Shown here in pieces: positions 32,818 to 44,136 of a stretch of DNA of 64,000 nucleotides. The notes beneath the pieces are model-generated. The model was not told the origin of the DNA and searched no databases. It worked only from the letters and a program-made list of their open reading frames with translations. Numbering within the stretch: position 1 is the stretch's first letter; every line of letters starts with the position of its first letter. The position numbers were made by a program, and so were the translations under genes. The DNA lies in the NCBI GenBank assembly GCA_043228905.1, contig JBHGNT010000020.1, positions 2,356,001 through 2,420,000 on the forward strand, written 5' to 3'. Source of the DNA: Azolla caroliniana. Taxonomy: Eukaryota; Polypodiophyta.

Positions 32818-34552
32818 CTATTTTTTTTTTTTGTCCGATGATTCCTCTATTTCTTGCAACACTTTCCTGATTAATAATCTTTCTCCCTCATATTCTTCTT
32901 CCCAGAACTCCCGAATTACGTTCACCCGGCATATGTGCTTTGAAGTAAAGTAATGTTCGGAAACTTCTTCATTATCCGATTCGGCTACTTCGTCTCCGAA
33001 CCATGCCCTTGATAATATATCCACTACCTTGTTGTCTTTTCTAGAGATACGTCAGATGTCTGGATTAAGTGATTTTACATATGCAATCCATCTTACAATA
33101 GCCACATTCGGTACCGTGCAACATCACATCATCCCTAATATCGGAAGACAATCTGTTTCTATCACTACTTCGACTCTGATCAAATAATCTCGATCTGATT
33201 TTATTGCTGACACGACTCCCCATAGCTCTCTTTTAACTTGTGCATACCCATGTTGCCTTTCATTGAGAATCTTTGCTCCGAATCGAATTGGATAACGTGA
33301 AAATCCATTTCTATCACTACTTCGGCTCTGATCAAATAATCTTGATCTGATTTTATTGCTGACATGACTCCCCATAGCTCTCTTTTAACTTGTGCATACC
33401 CATGTTGCCTTTCATTGAGAATCTTTGCTCCGAATCGAATTGGATAACGTGAACCATCCGAGTCAACTTGGTTGATGACACATCCGATCCCGATTGGACG
33501 TGTATCAACCGTTACTATGATCGATCGGTCATAATTCAGTTTCTCAAGTGCTTCTGCCCTCCGTAGTATTTTCTTGAGCTTCTTCATGGCTTTGGTATGT
33601 TCCAGTCTCCATTCAAACTTCTTACCCTTCCGCAACAAGTGATAGAGCGGGTCCGCAATGTGTGCATAGTGTGGAATCCATATGTGATAGAATACACATG
33701 CACCAAGAAATCTACGGACTTCAGATTGAGACTCACATATTTCTTTCATAGCTTAAAACGCATCAATCTTGATTGGTGATGGTCTTTGGCCGTAGGGCCT
33801 ACATAGAGGTCCAGCTACCAATATCTCTTCTTCTCTGAATGCCGATTTCTCTCCGGATAGTGTTAAGTACACATCTTCTAACTTCTGTAGCACTTTCTCG
33901 CAACTGCAAATATGGTCAACCACAAACTTTCGGCATCCCCGATCATCCATAGTCTCATCCTTTTCTTCCAGCACACATCCTTTTATTGGAATGTCATCGT
34001 TATCTTTGGAATGTAGTCGCGGAGCACCTTGTTCATTGCATTCATCATATGTGCGATCGAGTTCGTGGCTCCTTGTGGAAGCGTACACATTCGGACTAAT
34101 CCTATCGGTGTTCGCATTGTAGTGATGTCCCGACTATCCATAGCTAATTGGAATTGGTCATATCCAGAGTATAGGTCTATGATAGAGTATATCACACAAC
34201 CAACAAATGCTTTTGCAAATTCATCCACTATAGGACCGACTCCAGAGTTCCAGATCGTGACGTTGTTCACCAGTTGTAAATCTTGAATCAACCGGAGTGA
34301 CCCATTCTTTTTCGGAACCATAAACCATCGATTTGAGTATGGAGCGTTTGATGGGTCTAGAATCCCCATCGCCACCTTTTCTTTGAGCAATTCAATGATT
34401 TTCGGAATATGTGCCCGTGGCACTGGAATTGGCTTCAAGTTCCACGACACATGATCAATCGTGAAGATCACCATCGGCTGCACTATCTTTGGATCAACAC
34501 ACCCTATCTCTTTTGGTGTGAATATGAATGCTTTTCCATGTTGGTCCAACAT
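32818..34552 (-). pseudogene. Gypsy G RT and RNase H
   Basis: RT begins in the ORF 34552-33983 (YSNRWFMVPKKNGSLRLIQD, IYSIIDLYSGYDQFQLA, RMCTLPQGATNSIAHM). A frame slip near 33990 falls exactly at the catalytic site, so the lead-in to DDIPIKGC is altered to DNDD. The next frame reads GCRKFVVDHI and LTLSGEKSAF. RNase H runs from about 33540 (IIVTVDTRPIGIGCV) to about 32990 (LSRAWFGDE), disturbed by a 152-bp tandem duplication. Confidence 0.85.
33149..33452. repeat. 152-bp tandem duplication in gypsy G RNase H
   Basis: Copies 33149-33300 and 33301-33452 are nearly identical; for example tttctatcactacttcg recurs at 33156 and 33308, and both end ggataacgtga. The duplication repeats the RNase H segment around RFGAKILNERQHGYAQVK. 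152 is not a multiple of three, so it also shifts the frame. Confidence 0.92.
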
Positions 34553-35287
34553 CTCACAGAATCGTTCTTCTTCATTCTTTAAGAGGAACCCGCCTGCACC
34601 AATCTAGAGTTTCTTTCGGGTCTCATCCGTAAATGTATGTCCAATATCCATGGACTTCTAAAGTGCCAGATCTTCCAAGACTTCTTTCATCTTTTGTTCA
34701 CTATTGGCGGGTAACGATCCCACAGATGGTTTCACCTTCTTTTCCACGGTCTTATATTTCGTACATACCATTGTTTCTTCTTTGCGGGGCGCATCCGGCC
34801 CCATTTCCGCAATGATCTTGTACATCTCTACCGATTCCATCGGAACTACCCGGTCTCCGTGGTGATTCTCTTCCTCGAGCTCTTCAAGCCATTGTAGTGT
34901 GCTTTCGTAAAACACTTCTTCGATTACTCCAGTGATTTCTTCGTCTTCTTTATAATTGATGCAAACCGTAGCTCATCCTGCATCTTCCGGAATTCTTTTC
35001 TCATTACTCTGGTCACGGCCATGTACGTAGATGCCCCATCTGGACTAATCCGCACTTGTTTCGCTCCGAGAGTTTCCTTCCTATGTGGGGTATCAGGGCT
35101 TCTCGGACTATAACTTCCCCACTCCGCAACAGTCCGCTTTAAAAATCCATTTTTGTTTGGGACAATATCTCTCTCTTGTTCCTTTCGTGATTTGATGGCA
35201 CAATTAGGAATTGGACGGTTTTCCCTCCGTTTTGGCTTCGAATCCGTGCAAAAGCCGCTCCACTATTGAGCACCTTTGTTTCCATTC
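34553..35287 (-). pseudogene. Gypsy G protease tail and linker
   Basis: At the right edge the minus strand reads RMETKVLNSGAAFARI, matching the end of the gypsy 4 protease (RMETKVFNNGAAFARI). The linker to RT has an ORF at 34915-34658 (YKTVEKKVKPSVGSLPANSE), again like gypsy 4 (YKTMDKKIKPVVAPLPEDSW). The catalytic half of protease was cut off by gypsy E. Confidence 0.7.
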
Positions 35288-35739
35288 TGTTGGTAGGTTA
35301 GGCCAACGTATGAAAGGGGAGCCGTTTTTGGGATAAAGGGAGTTGTAATTAGAATTAATTATTATAATTATAAGATCGGACAGACGGACGGACCCGGAAT
35401 CGGTATGTCGATCCGGATCCGGACCGGTTCATAGCCGGTTGCCGGTTGGCACCGATTTGTAACACAACCGGATACCGATAAAAGGATTCAGATACAATTT
35501 AACTGACGACGGATAATTAATAGAGAAGTGTTGTTATTTTCCTATCTTGTTTATCCTGTCATTTCCATTTTGTGCTTAATGACGTTGATCCTACGCGTGT
35601 AACTAATCGATCCGGATAACATTCGGAGAGGATCAGTTCAGTGTTACGGTCTTCCCATTCCTTAATGTACTACCCCTTTGGTGAAGTGTTCCGGAAGGAC
35701 ACCTTGTGTTAGTGGCTTGTCTAGCCCAGGATTAACACA
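35288..35739 (+). repeat. Gypsy E 5' LTR
   Basis: It starts TGTTGGTAGGTTAGGCC where gypsy G homology stops, and ends GGATTAACACA just before tttggcgaccacg. It is 452 bp. The body has ccggatccggaccgg-type palindromic words near 35410. There is no second copy in the window to confirm the ends. Confidence 0.7.
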
Positions 35740-35743
35740 ATTT

Positions 35744-35761
35744 TGGCGACCACGATTCCTG
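35744..35761 (+). promoter_or_regulatory. Gypsy E primer-binding site candidate
   Basis: tggcgaccacgattcctg follows the LTR by four bases. TGG start and position fit a primer-binding site; I cannot name the tRNA. Confidence 0.55.
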
Positions 35762-36526
35762 TAGAAAGCAGTGAACAACGGGGGAATGGATGACTAGACC
35801 AATGAACGACGGGCTAGTTGCCGAACAAGTAAGAAGACTAACCGAGAGACTGCAGAAGCGGGAGGCTTACCAACAGGCGGCGTAGGAAATCTGTGTGGAT
35901 CGGTCCTTTTGTAGGGTGATTCGGCAGGTTGTGGAGGAGTCACTCCGATTGCAACAGAACCACCACTCGGATGAAGGAAGTAGTCTGAGCAGTTAGCAAG
36001 AAGCGGAGTCCTTTCTGCAGACACTTGCCGCAAGAGATGGCGATTCGGAAGCGTTCTCCACCATCAAATCAGATTCGGACGACGAACACAACGTCCAATC
36101 AAATTATCGTAGTAGCCATGATACCCCAGACGGCCCGGAAGACGACGAGTCGGACCACATACCGACACTGGAGCCAGAGACAACAAAACCGGTGCCGCAT
36201 TGTTACACGCGTGCGTGGAGAACGAGGCGGGGCCATTGGGGCCTTGGACTGAGAAACTACTGAATGAGAAGAGGGGGAGGAAACTACCGATGTACTTCGC
36301 ACGCGTACAGACACACAGATTCACAGGAGTTGCAACTAACTTTGAACAACGGAGACAGAACGAATGTATACGTATATATAAATCAAGGAGTTACAACCGG
36401 CAAGCCGACAAGTGATAGACTCCAACGCCTGCACACACACACACAAAACGCGAGATGGAGACTCTACCGAAAGCACTCGGGCGTTCCGCGGAGCAGAGTC
36501 AGCCTCCCGACAACCTGCACAGAACG

Positions 36527-36949
36527 TCTTGAGTGGCAAGCTCAACTGGAGCCAGATAGGCTGAATAAGCCTGAGCCGGCAAGCGAGACGGATCGGTAAG
36601 CTGTGAGCAAACGAGCCAGCAAGCAACAGAGCCGGTGAGCTGGGGAGCCGGTTAGCCGGATCCGATCAGTAACCGGAAGCCTAGTATTAGTGTAGACTAC
36701 TAGGCAATTATAGTCTTGTAGTAAGTGTCAGATGCTCGTGTGAGCATTGAAGTACGCGGTACTTCTGTCAGTCCCACGAGGACTTGTATAAATAATGCTA
36801 CTGAGCATAGTTTTAGGTACAGAGTGTTTTTATTGTTTTTGAATATAGCCTTGAAGTTCTCCTCTCTCTGTCTTTCCCGTGTACTCTGTGTATTCCCTAC
36901 CTTCTCTATTTTCTAACGCTTCTGATGCTTCCGCAAGTAATCGTTTACA
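36527..36949 (+). repeat. Copia D 5' LTR
   Basis: It begins tcttgagtggcaag (TC where TG is expected) and ends atcgtttaca. TATA-like tataaata lies at 36787-36794. Confidence 0.9.
36787..36794 (+). promoter_or_regulatory. TATA box of copia D 5' LTR
   Basis: tataaata in the segment gaggacttgtataaataatg. This segment is absent from the 3' LTR, where cccacgag joins directly to catag. Confidence 0.6.
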
Positions 36950-36961
36950 TGGTATCAGAGC
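36950..36961 (+). promoter_or_regulatory. Copia D primer-binding site (tRNA-iMet)
   Basis: tggtatcagagc directly after the 5' LTR. Confidence 0.93.
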
Positions 36962-37041
36962 GCGAGGGTTGAGAACCTCCTCTGCAACCGACAAACTCTT
37001 GAAAGCAGACCCTAACAGGTCGTAAAACAGAAGACAGAGAA

Positions 37042-37989
37042 GTGATGGATAGAGGGATGGCTAGCTCGCTCCCTATGGAGAAACTCGACAGATCTAACTA
37101 TGCATCTTGGTCGTATAAGATGCACCAGTACCTGCTTGGGCATGGCTACTGGAGTTTCGTCAAAGGAGCCAACGAAACAACACCTAATGCGGCACATAAG
37201 GAGTTCCCAGTGTGGGAACAATCGGCAAGCAGAGTGATGTACTGCTTCGCGTCCAGTGTCGGAGACCAGTTGCTGAGCCACATCCGAAACGCCAAGATGC
37301 CGAAGGAGGCTTGGGGAAACCTGAAGAAGGTTTTCGCCGCGAGCACTACAGCCCGGAAGCTGCAACTCCGACAGGAGTTAAGCAATGTCCAACAGAAGGA
37401 CATGTCGGTGGCGGATTACACGGCCCAGATCAAAGAGATCTGTGACTCGCTTGCCTCTATCAACGTTACCGTAGAGGAAGACGAGATGGTACAGGTCTGT
37501 CTTGGGGGCCTGGCGTCTAAGTTCAGAGCGTTCCGAACGGTGGTATGTACAAGGGAGAAAACACCGTCATTTTTCGACTTACAGTCGATGCTCCTTATAG
37601 AGGAGAACCACGCTAGTGCGTCAACTAGCGCACCCATTGACAGCCGGATGTTGTACACGGAAGCGGATCGGTCTTGTGGGCGTGGTGGACGAGGCGGGTC
37701 GGCACGCAATGGAGGCGGCTGGCAAGAGCAAGAACGAAGGCACAGAGAATGTGTCGACAACAGTTTTGCGACTTCCACAAGCAGGGGGAGTCAAGGCGGT
37801 GCCGGAGGCCGGCAAGACAAATCTGCAACGGAATGTTGGTACTGTGGCAAAAAGGGCCACAGAGAAAGCGAGTGCTGGAGAAAACGTGTCGATTCGAACA
37901 AATCCGGATCCGGCAAGGCCGGCAAGGATGGCCGGCAAAGCTCGCACTACGTGAAGGGATCGAGAGGATCCAAGAACGGTAACGGGTGA
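37042..37989 (+). CDS. Copia D Gag
   Basis: A complete-looking ORF of 315 codons. It starts MMDRGMASSLPMEKLDRSNY, with the copia gag core following (YASWSYKMHQYLLGHGYW; ARKLQLRQELSNVQQKDMS; CDSLASINVTVEEDEMVQ; FFDLQSMLL). A Gly/Arg-rich stretch (about residues 215-235) precedes the zinc knuckle CWYCGKKGHRESEC near residue 272. TGA at 37987 separates it from protease; in most copia elements gag and pol are one frame, so this stop is either a lesion or a readthrough point. Reading on in frame gives the protease directly. Confidence 0.88.
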   Translation: MMDRGMASSLPMEKLDRSNYASWSYKMHQYLLGHGYWSFVKGANETTPNAAHKEFPVWEQSASRVMYCFASSVGDQLLSHIRNAKMPKEAWGNLKKVFAASTTARKLQLRQELSNVQQKDMSVADYTAQIKEICDSLASINVTVEEDEMVQVCLGGLASKFRAFRTVVCTREKTPSFFDLQSMLLIEENHASASTSAPIDSRMLYTEADRSCGRGGRGGSARNGGGWQEQERRHRECVDNSFATSTSRGSQGGAGGRQDKSATECWYCGKKGHRESECWRKRVDSNKSGSGKAGKDGRQSSHYVKGSRGSKNGNG

Positions 37990-40900
37990 GCCTTGGTGAT
38001 GAAGCACGAGGCGAACTTGATGAAGAAGACAACTTCCAAATCGGAGGAAGTGTGGTATGTTGATTCCGGTGCGTCGAACCACATGACTAACCACAAAGAG
38101 TGGTTCTCCTTTTTAGAGAAACCGGATCAACCAGGAGTAGTCGAAACCAGAGACGACACTCCTCACCCAATTGTGCATGTCGGAGAAGTCCCTTTGAGCC
38201 ACGTCGGACAGAAGGGGAGGCTGATGAACGTATTACACGTTCCAACAATCACGAAGAACCTGGTGTCGGTCAGACAGATCGTCGACCAAGGGATGCAGGT
38301 GCGGTTTACGCACCTCGGGTGCTTCATCGAGGAAGAGGGCTAGATTATTGCGCAAGGGCGCAGAGACAGGAGAATGTTTATCCTCGACACCAATGACGTC
38401 GGCACCACTCTATTTGCAAAAGGACAGAAGGTCGAATCGGACATCGACCTGTGGCACAAGCGGATAGGCCATGTCAATTACCGGAGTCTTCAAGACCTGC
38501 AAACGAAACAAGTTGTTTTCGGTTTGCCGAAGTTTAGCGGCCGGAAGGCCCAAGTATGTGATGCCTGCCAACTCGGGAAGCAACACCGGCTTCCATTCCC
38601 CACCGAACGTAACCGAAGCCGTAACAAGCTCGACCTTATCCATTTGGATGTGTGGGGACCGGCACAGAATGTTAGTCTTGGCGGGAGTCGATATTTCGTC
38701 TCCTTCATTGACGACTATACGCGGCACACATGGATCTACCTCATTGAGCGGAAGAGGGAAGTGTTCGAGTGTTTCCGGAGTCTCCAGTTATCTGTAGCAA
38801 AAGGAAATTCGGCGAGAGTTCAGCTGCAGATACACACCGCAACAGAACGGTGTTGCCAAAAGGAAGAACCGGTCGCTTATTGATGCGGCAAGGGCAATGT
38901 TGGAGGAAAAGAGCATGCCCAAATTCTACTGGGCGGAGACAGTCTGAACAACTATCTACATCCAGAACTGGATCGGTGACAAGGTGTCAGCTCATGAGCT
39001 GTATTTCGGGCGCAAGCCGAATTTGAGAGACCTTAAGATCTTCGGTAGCATTGCATATGTGCATGTACCGGAAGAGAAGCGGAGGAAGCTGGATGCAAAA
39101 TCGGAAAAAATGTCTCCTAATCGGCTATGCTCAAGAGCAAAAGGGTTATAAGTGTTATAACCCTCGGACAAAGAAGGTCCAAGTTAGTCGAGATGTCAAG
39201 TTTGATGAATCGGCATCGTGGTACTCTTTACCGACTCCGACTTCCGAATTTGACCCGATGCCGATGGATGTGGCTAGTGAGCCTGAACCGGCCCAGGTAG
39301 AGGATGATGAAGCGTGGACTCAGGATGAGAGTCTGGAATCGTTCCGGTTGAGTGGGCCAAATGAGAGATTGAATCAATCTGACCAGTTCGATGAGGAACC
39401 GGCGAGTAGTGGAGACTCTGCCGTGCACTCCCCGTGCAAGGAACCGCGGCGACGGTTCACGCGCAAAGAGAAGGGGAAGAAGAAGATGCCGGAATTCGAA
39501 ACCGGCAACGATGAGTCGGATCAGTGTGCATCCAACTCCAGCAAGGAGAAAGGCGGATCTTCGGCAACGAAGACCGAACTGGCTAAGAAGGGCCTCAAAC
39601 CGGGTAACAGTGAGTTACGTCGGTCCACTCGCCAAAAGGATCCCGTCAAGCGGTACGGGTACAATGAGTACATGGCGCATCACTATGCGTACATGACTAA
39701 GGTGGCGGAAGTGCGTGAGCCGGAGAGTTACGCAGATGCGGCCAAGGACGCAAATTGGCGTGCCACTATGGAAGAAGAAATGCGGGCACTTGATGTCAAC
39801 AAGACATGGGACCTGGTTGACCCTCCTCGTCACTGTAAACTGATTGGATGCAAGTGGATATACAAGGTAAAGTACAACGTTGACGGTTCTATTAACTGGT
39901 ATAAAGCCCAGTTAGTGGCGAAGGGATACGCGCAGACCCACGGAATCGACTACGACGAGACCTTCGCTCCGGTAGCGAAGATGACGACGGTTTGTGTGGT
40001 GCTGGCGGTTGCTGCAGCAAGGGGGTGACATCTTCACCATATGGATGTGAAGAATGCGTTTCTTCAGGGTGATCTTGAAGAAGAAGTCTTTATGACTCAG
40101 CCCCCCGGCTTTGAATCGGAGATGAACAAGTCGGCGGTATGCCGGTTGAAGAAGTCGTTGTACGGCCTGAAGCAAGCCCCTCGAGCTTGGAATGCGAAGA
40201 TCACACACCGGTTGCGTAAGATGGGGTTTGTGGCCTCCAAATCAGACTCTTCGTTGTTCATCCGGCAAGGCTCAGCCGGTCTGGTATGTATACTGCTGTA
40301 TGTTGATGATCTAGTCATCACCGGACCGGGTGTTCCAGAAATTAACCGCGTCAAGTCCCTGTTGTCGGACGCATTTGAGATGAAGGACCTGTGGGACCTT
40401 CATTATTTTCTAGGGATCGAGGTGATCCAAACCCCCGACGACATATTACTCTCACAATGACATTACGTCTTGAATATGTTGTACAAGTTCGGCATGACAT
40501 AATGTTGACCTGTCTCCACACCCTTGGACCGGAACCAAAAGCTTCGTCCCAACTCTGGACCGGCTTGCAATGAGAAACGGTTCCGACAAATCGTCAGAAG
40601 CCTTATTTATTTGACTATGACGCGATCCGACATCAGCTATCCGGTCGGAATGATAAGTCAATTCATGCAAAAGCCGACCGTGGAGCACCTTCAGTGTGCG
40701 CTGCGGATACTGCGATATGTAAGCGGCACGAAGGACTGGGGCCTGTTATACCGCCACGGTATACCCAAAGAGCTGGTCGGTTACACAGATGACGTCTGGG
40801 CCGGAGATGCATCAGATCGCCGATCAACCTCCGGATTTATGTTTTCCCTTGGGAGTGCAACTATTGCGTGGAGCAGCAAAAAGCAGCCAACAGTGGCTCT

Positions 40901-41792
40901 ATCAAGCATTGAGGCTGAGTACCGGGGCCCGACCTTTGCAACCTGCGAGGCCATTTGGCTTCGGCGGATCAAGGTACCAACCCCAATCCCGATTTATTGT
41001 GATAACATCAGCAGCATGTAGCTCGCCAAGAACCTTGTGTTCCATGCTCACACGAAGCACATAGAAGTGCATTATCACTTTGTGCGTGAGCGGGTCCTGA
41101 GCAGTGAAGTTGAACTACGGTATGTTCACACGGATCGGCAAGTTGCCGATATCTTCACCAAGCCGCTCGGATCGGACAAGTTGCAACACATTACCGACAT
41201 GCTTGGTGTTCAGCATCTCGACGTGCCACACTTGAGGGGGAGAATGGGCAGAGACACCGGAACGGGCAAAGGCAAAGAGACTGCAAATTGCGTCGGTGAG
41301 GGAAGAACAAAAGGCAGTAGAGTCAAGAAGGACAGAGCCGACCGAAGGAAGAAGGCCAAGACCCGGACATGGTCCGATGTGGTAATGGGCTTGGAACCAG
41401 AAGACGAATCGGGAGCAACCGATTCGGACAAGTGCTGGAACAAATCGGAGACAGTCGATTCGGTTCAAAAGATAGATTCGGAAGAACTGGATCAATTCAA
41501 GGCCAAGCAGACAAGGATGCAATGGAAGTCGATGCCATCGCGGAGGAACCGATGGATCGGCAAGCGCCGGAGTCATAGCAACAAAGGAGCTGAGAGGGGC
41601 CTATTGAGTAGACGTGCCGACCAAGAAGGTCGAGGTGCGCAGAACCAGAAGGGCCGTGGCAAACGGGACCGGACCGGACGAGGAGCGCGAGCAAGGCGAA
41701 GCGACGCCAGGAGAAGTCGGTTGGAAGAACTGACTGCCATAGAGACTAACACTAAGATCCAACCTCAAGTTGAGCTTGAGGGGGAGTGTTGA
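37990..41792 (+). pseudogene. Copia D Pol: protease, integrase, RT, RNase H with basic tail
   Basis: Protease: VWYVDSGASNHMTN (about 38055). TAG at 38341 interrupts. Integrase zinc finger: LWHKRIGHVNY...CDACQLGKQHRLPF (38450-38600); first core acid in IHLDVWGP (about 38640). The core then jumps near 38800-38830 to CRYTPQQNGVAKRK, so the middle of the core, with the second catalytic Asp, is deleted. RT spans about 39730-40460 (KWIYKVKYNVDG, MDVKNAFLQGDLEEE, LLYVDDLVITG at about 40296), with TGA at 40026 and 40458. RNase H: YTDDVWAGDASDRRS and SSIEAEYRG, ending ADIFTKPL (about 41148). The last ORF (41037-41792) then continues as a long Lys/Arg-rich tail. Dead as a polyprotein; the RT site is intact. 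Confidence 0.9.
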
Positions 41793-42184
41793 GCGGCAAG
41801 CTCAACTGGAGCCAGATCGACTGAATAAGCCTGAGCCGGCAAGAGAGACAGATCGGTAAGCTGTGAGCAACCGAGCCGGCAAGAAACAAAGCCGGTGAGC
41901 TGGGGAGCTAGTTAGCCGGATCCAATCAGTAACCGGAAGCCTAGTATTAGTGTAGACTACTAGGCAATTATAGTCTCGTAGTAAGTGTCAGATGCTCGTG
42001 TGAGCATTGAAGTACGCAGTACTTCTGTCAGTCCCACGAGCATAGTTGTAGGTATAGAGTGTTTTTATCGTTTTTGAATATAGCCTTGAAGTTCTGCTCT
42101 CTCTGTCTCTCCCGTGTACTCTGTGTATTCCCTACCTTCTCTATTTTCTAACGCTTCTAACGCTTCTGCAAGTAATCGTTTACA
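41787..42184 (+). repeat. Copia D 3' LTR
   Basis: It starts TGTTGAGCGGCAAGC after cttgagggggag and ends atcgtttaca. Compared with the 5' copy it lacks 25 bp containing the TATA box, between two gag triplets. Confidence 0.93.
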
Positions 42185-44136
42185 GAACGACTATGGAAAC
42201 GACAGAGGAGAAGAGCTCGGTTCCAGTCCGGCAGCACTTCGTCCTCCACAAAACGCGATATCCCTTACAATACCTCTCCCTCTCTTTTATAGACCAAGGA
42301 GGGAGGCCGTTACCACCCGTTACATCATGTTTATTCCCTGTCCGATATGCCTCGATTTTCTTCCTAATGAATTTATGCTACCTAGCATTTCACCTCAGCC
42401 GACTTGTACCTATCTACGTACTATACAACAAAACTTGTACCCTCGTGTAAGGGCCAGTTTACGCATGTTATACCCGGTTTCCGCCTAGGGACGGTTTTCT
42501 CCACGACACCGGAGCCGTAAACAACAAAACTAGAATCTCTGAACAAAACGACCGGTGCGGACCACCAAGAGGAGGAGAGAGTTCCGACACCACCACCCAA
42601 GTCACCGAAGGAACAGGAGGAGCGAGTTTTGACACCGCCCCGGCAGCACAAGAAGATGATGACACAATGCCTTACCAATATCCAAAGTATCGAGATGACC
42701 CGGACGTGGAAGCCCACATATATGCGTTTCTCCAAACATGGTAGGCAAACCATGTCTCCCAACGACTGACCGAAGTAGAGGCCGAACGATCAAAAATAGC
42801 AGAATTCGGCATGACTTTGGAGGGACCAACGACACGATGCCACTCTAAGCACCTCCCCGACAGTATCGCCATGTTTGAAGAGTTAAAGACAAGATTTCTA
42901 CGATTCTTCCATAGACAGGTGGATCAAAGAGAAATTTTCGGGCAATTCTATATGACACGACAGGACCCGTCAAAAACCATTCAGTAGTTTGTTATCCGGT
43001 TCCAGAGGATGCATAGTCAACTCACCAGAGCACTGCCGGAAGAAGAAGCGAAAGCGGTATATTTGGCAACGCTCCGGGAACCCCTCCGAACTGTGTGTGC
43101 AGTCATAGATTTTCGGACCAGCACAATAAACTAGGTCATTGACCGGATCATGAACATGGACAAAAATAGTTTGTGGTTGATGATGGGAGCACTCCAAAGA
43201 ACACTCCCTACCGAAGAGGACCTACGGTTTCACCAGGCAATACAATGCACAACGTGCCTTAATCCCAGGCACTCAACAATAGAGTGCACAATGAGATCGT
43301 AGTGCATGCTATGTCATTCCCGGTCACACACAATGGACCACTATGAATACAACTTGCTAAATCGGAAAGTTGCACCAGTCCGACACATCGAAACTCGGAA
43401 CGATCGAGAAGACGAAGAAGAACGATTTCAGTGAGATGATCGCTACAGACCAATACAAGACATCTGATACAACGATAGACGAGATGATTATGACCGGGAC
43501 CGGAATGATCGAAGCCGGGACTATAACGACGATCGTTATGATCAAGATTACTTCCTCGGCTACAATCGGAGCAGAGAGGATCAACGGGGAGACTATGATG
43601 ATCGGCGCCGGCAAGGACATTGGAACAACCAATGTTATAATAAAAAATGGAATGCTCAAAAAGAGGAGCGTTGAGAACCAGCAAAGGATTACCAACGGGA
43701 GCCGAATAGAAGCATAACTAGCGCTCAATCGGAACAAGGAAGAATAGAGGAGCCCAATCGGGCAGTATCCGGTTTTCAGCCGGGTAACGCGCCAAAAGCA
43801 GATTCTAGCAATACACGGAAGGTGTATTGCTACTATTGCCGGCAGGACGGGCACTACAACAATCAGTGTCCAGTGAAGACTAACGAAAAATGGCTGGCAG
43901 TCAACATGGTGGTCATGGAGGTGGCTGACATCCAACAAGTCACCACCAGGTCAAAAGGGAAGATTGCCGAATGGGAGGCTCAGGAAGCTATCCGAAAACA
44001 AGCCACAGAATGGATCGAAAAAGTGAACGAACGGAATGTCACCAAACTACAGGAGCAAAGGAAATTATCGGAGGAACCCACAGAGACAATGTAGCAGGAG
44101 AACCGCACGTGGCAGGCACTACAAGAATGCTAGATC

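Larger units (their letters stand above)
30692..35287 (-). mobile_element. Gypsy G: truncated gypsy element with LTR3
   Basis: On the minus strand: the end of protease (35200-35287), RT (34552 down to about 33750), RNase H, integrase (32774 down to about 31470), then a 3' LTR (31412 down to about 30692). The right side is cut within protease by the LTR of gypsy E at 35288; gag and 5' LTR are missing. The RT is of the same lineage as gypsy 4 (IYSIIDLYSGYDQFQLA, TLPQGATNS, DDIPIKGC). Confidence 0.88.
36527..42184 (+). mobile_element. Copia D: full-length Ty1/copia element in gypsy E
   Basis: LTRs at 36527-36949 (423 bp) and 41787-42184 (398 bp) flank gag, protease, integrase, RT and RNase H in copia order. 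Target duplication gaacg is perfect at 36522-36526 and 42185-42189. The initiator-Met primer site follows the 5' LTR and tgaggggga precedes the 3' LTR. Defects: stops between domains, a deletion in the integrase core, and a 25-bp deletion in the 3' LTR. Confidence 0.95.
35790..44092 (+). pseudogene. Gypsy E gag with three CCHC-type motifs (split)
   Basis: The coding strand runs 35790-36526, is interrupted by copia D, and resumes at 42190. The N-terminal part is charged and disordered (SDSDDEHN, GPEDDESDHIP). A segment of about 250 bp at 42250-42500 reads like non-coding LTR or leader sequence. The gag core follows from about 42668 (YPKYRDDPDVEAHIYAFL; EELKTRFLRFFHRQVDQRE; RALPEEEAKAVYLATL). 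Three knuckle-like motifs occur: CTTCLNPRHSTIEC (43247), CMLCHSRSHTMDH (43302, last Cys lost) and CYYCRQDGHYNNQC (43828). Between them is an Arg/Asp/Tyr-rich tract (DRRDDYDRDRNDRSRD). Stops at 42742, 42986, 43132, 43300 and elsewhere make it dead. Confidence 0.78.

Noticed and set aside
37416-38094. Several reverse ORFs across copia D
   Set aside because: They overlap the real gag and protease on the plus strand and show no domain.
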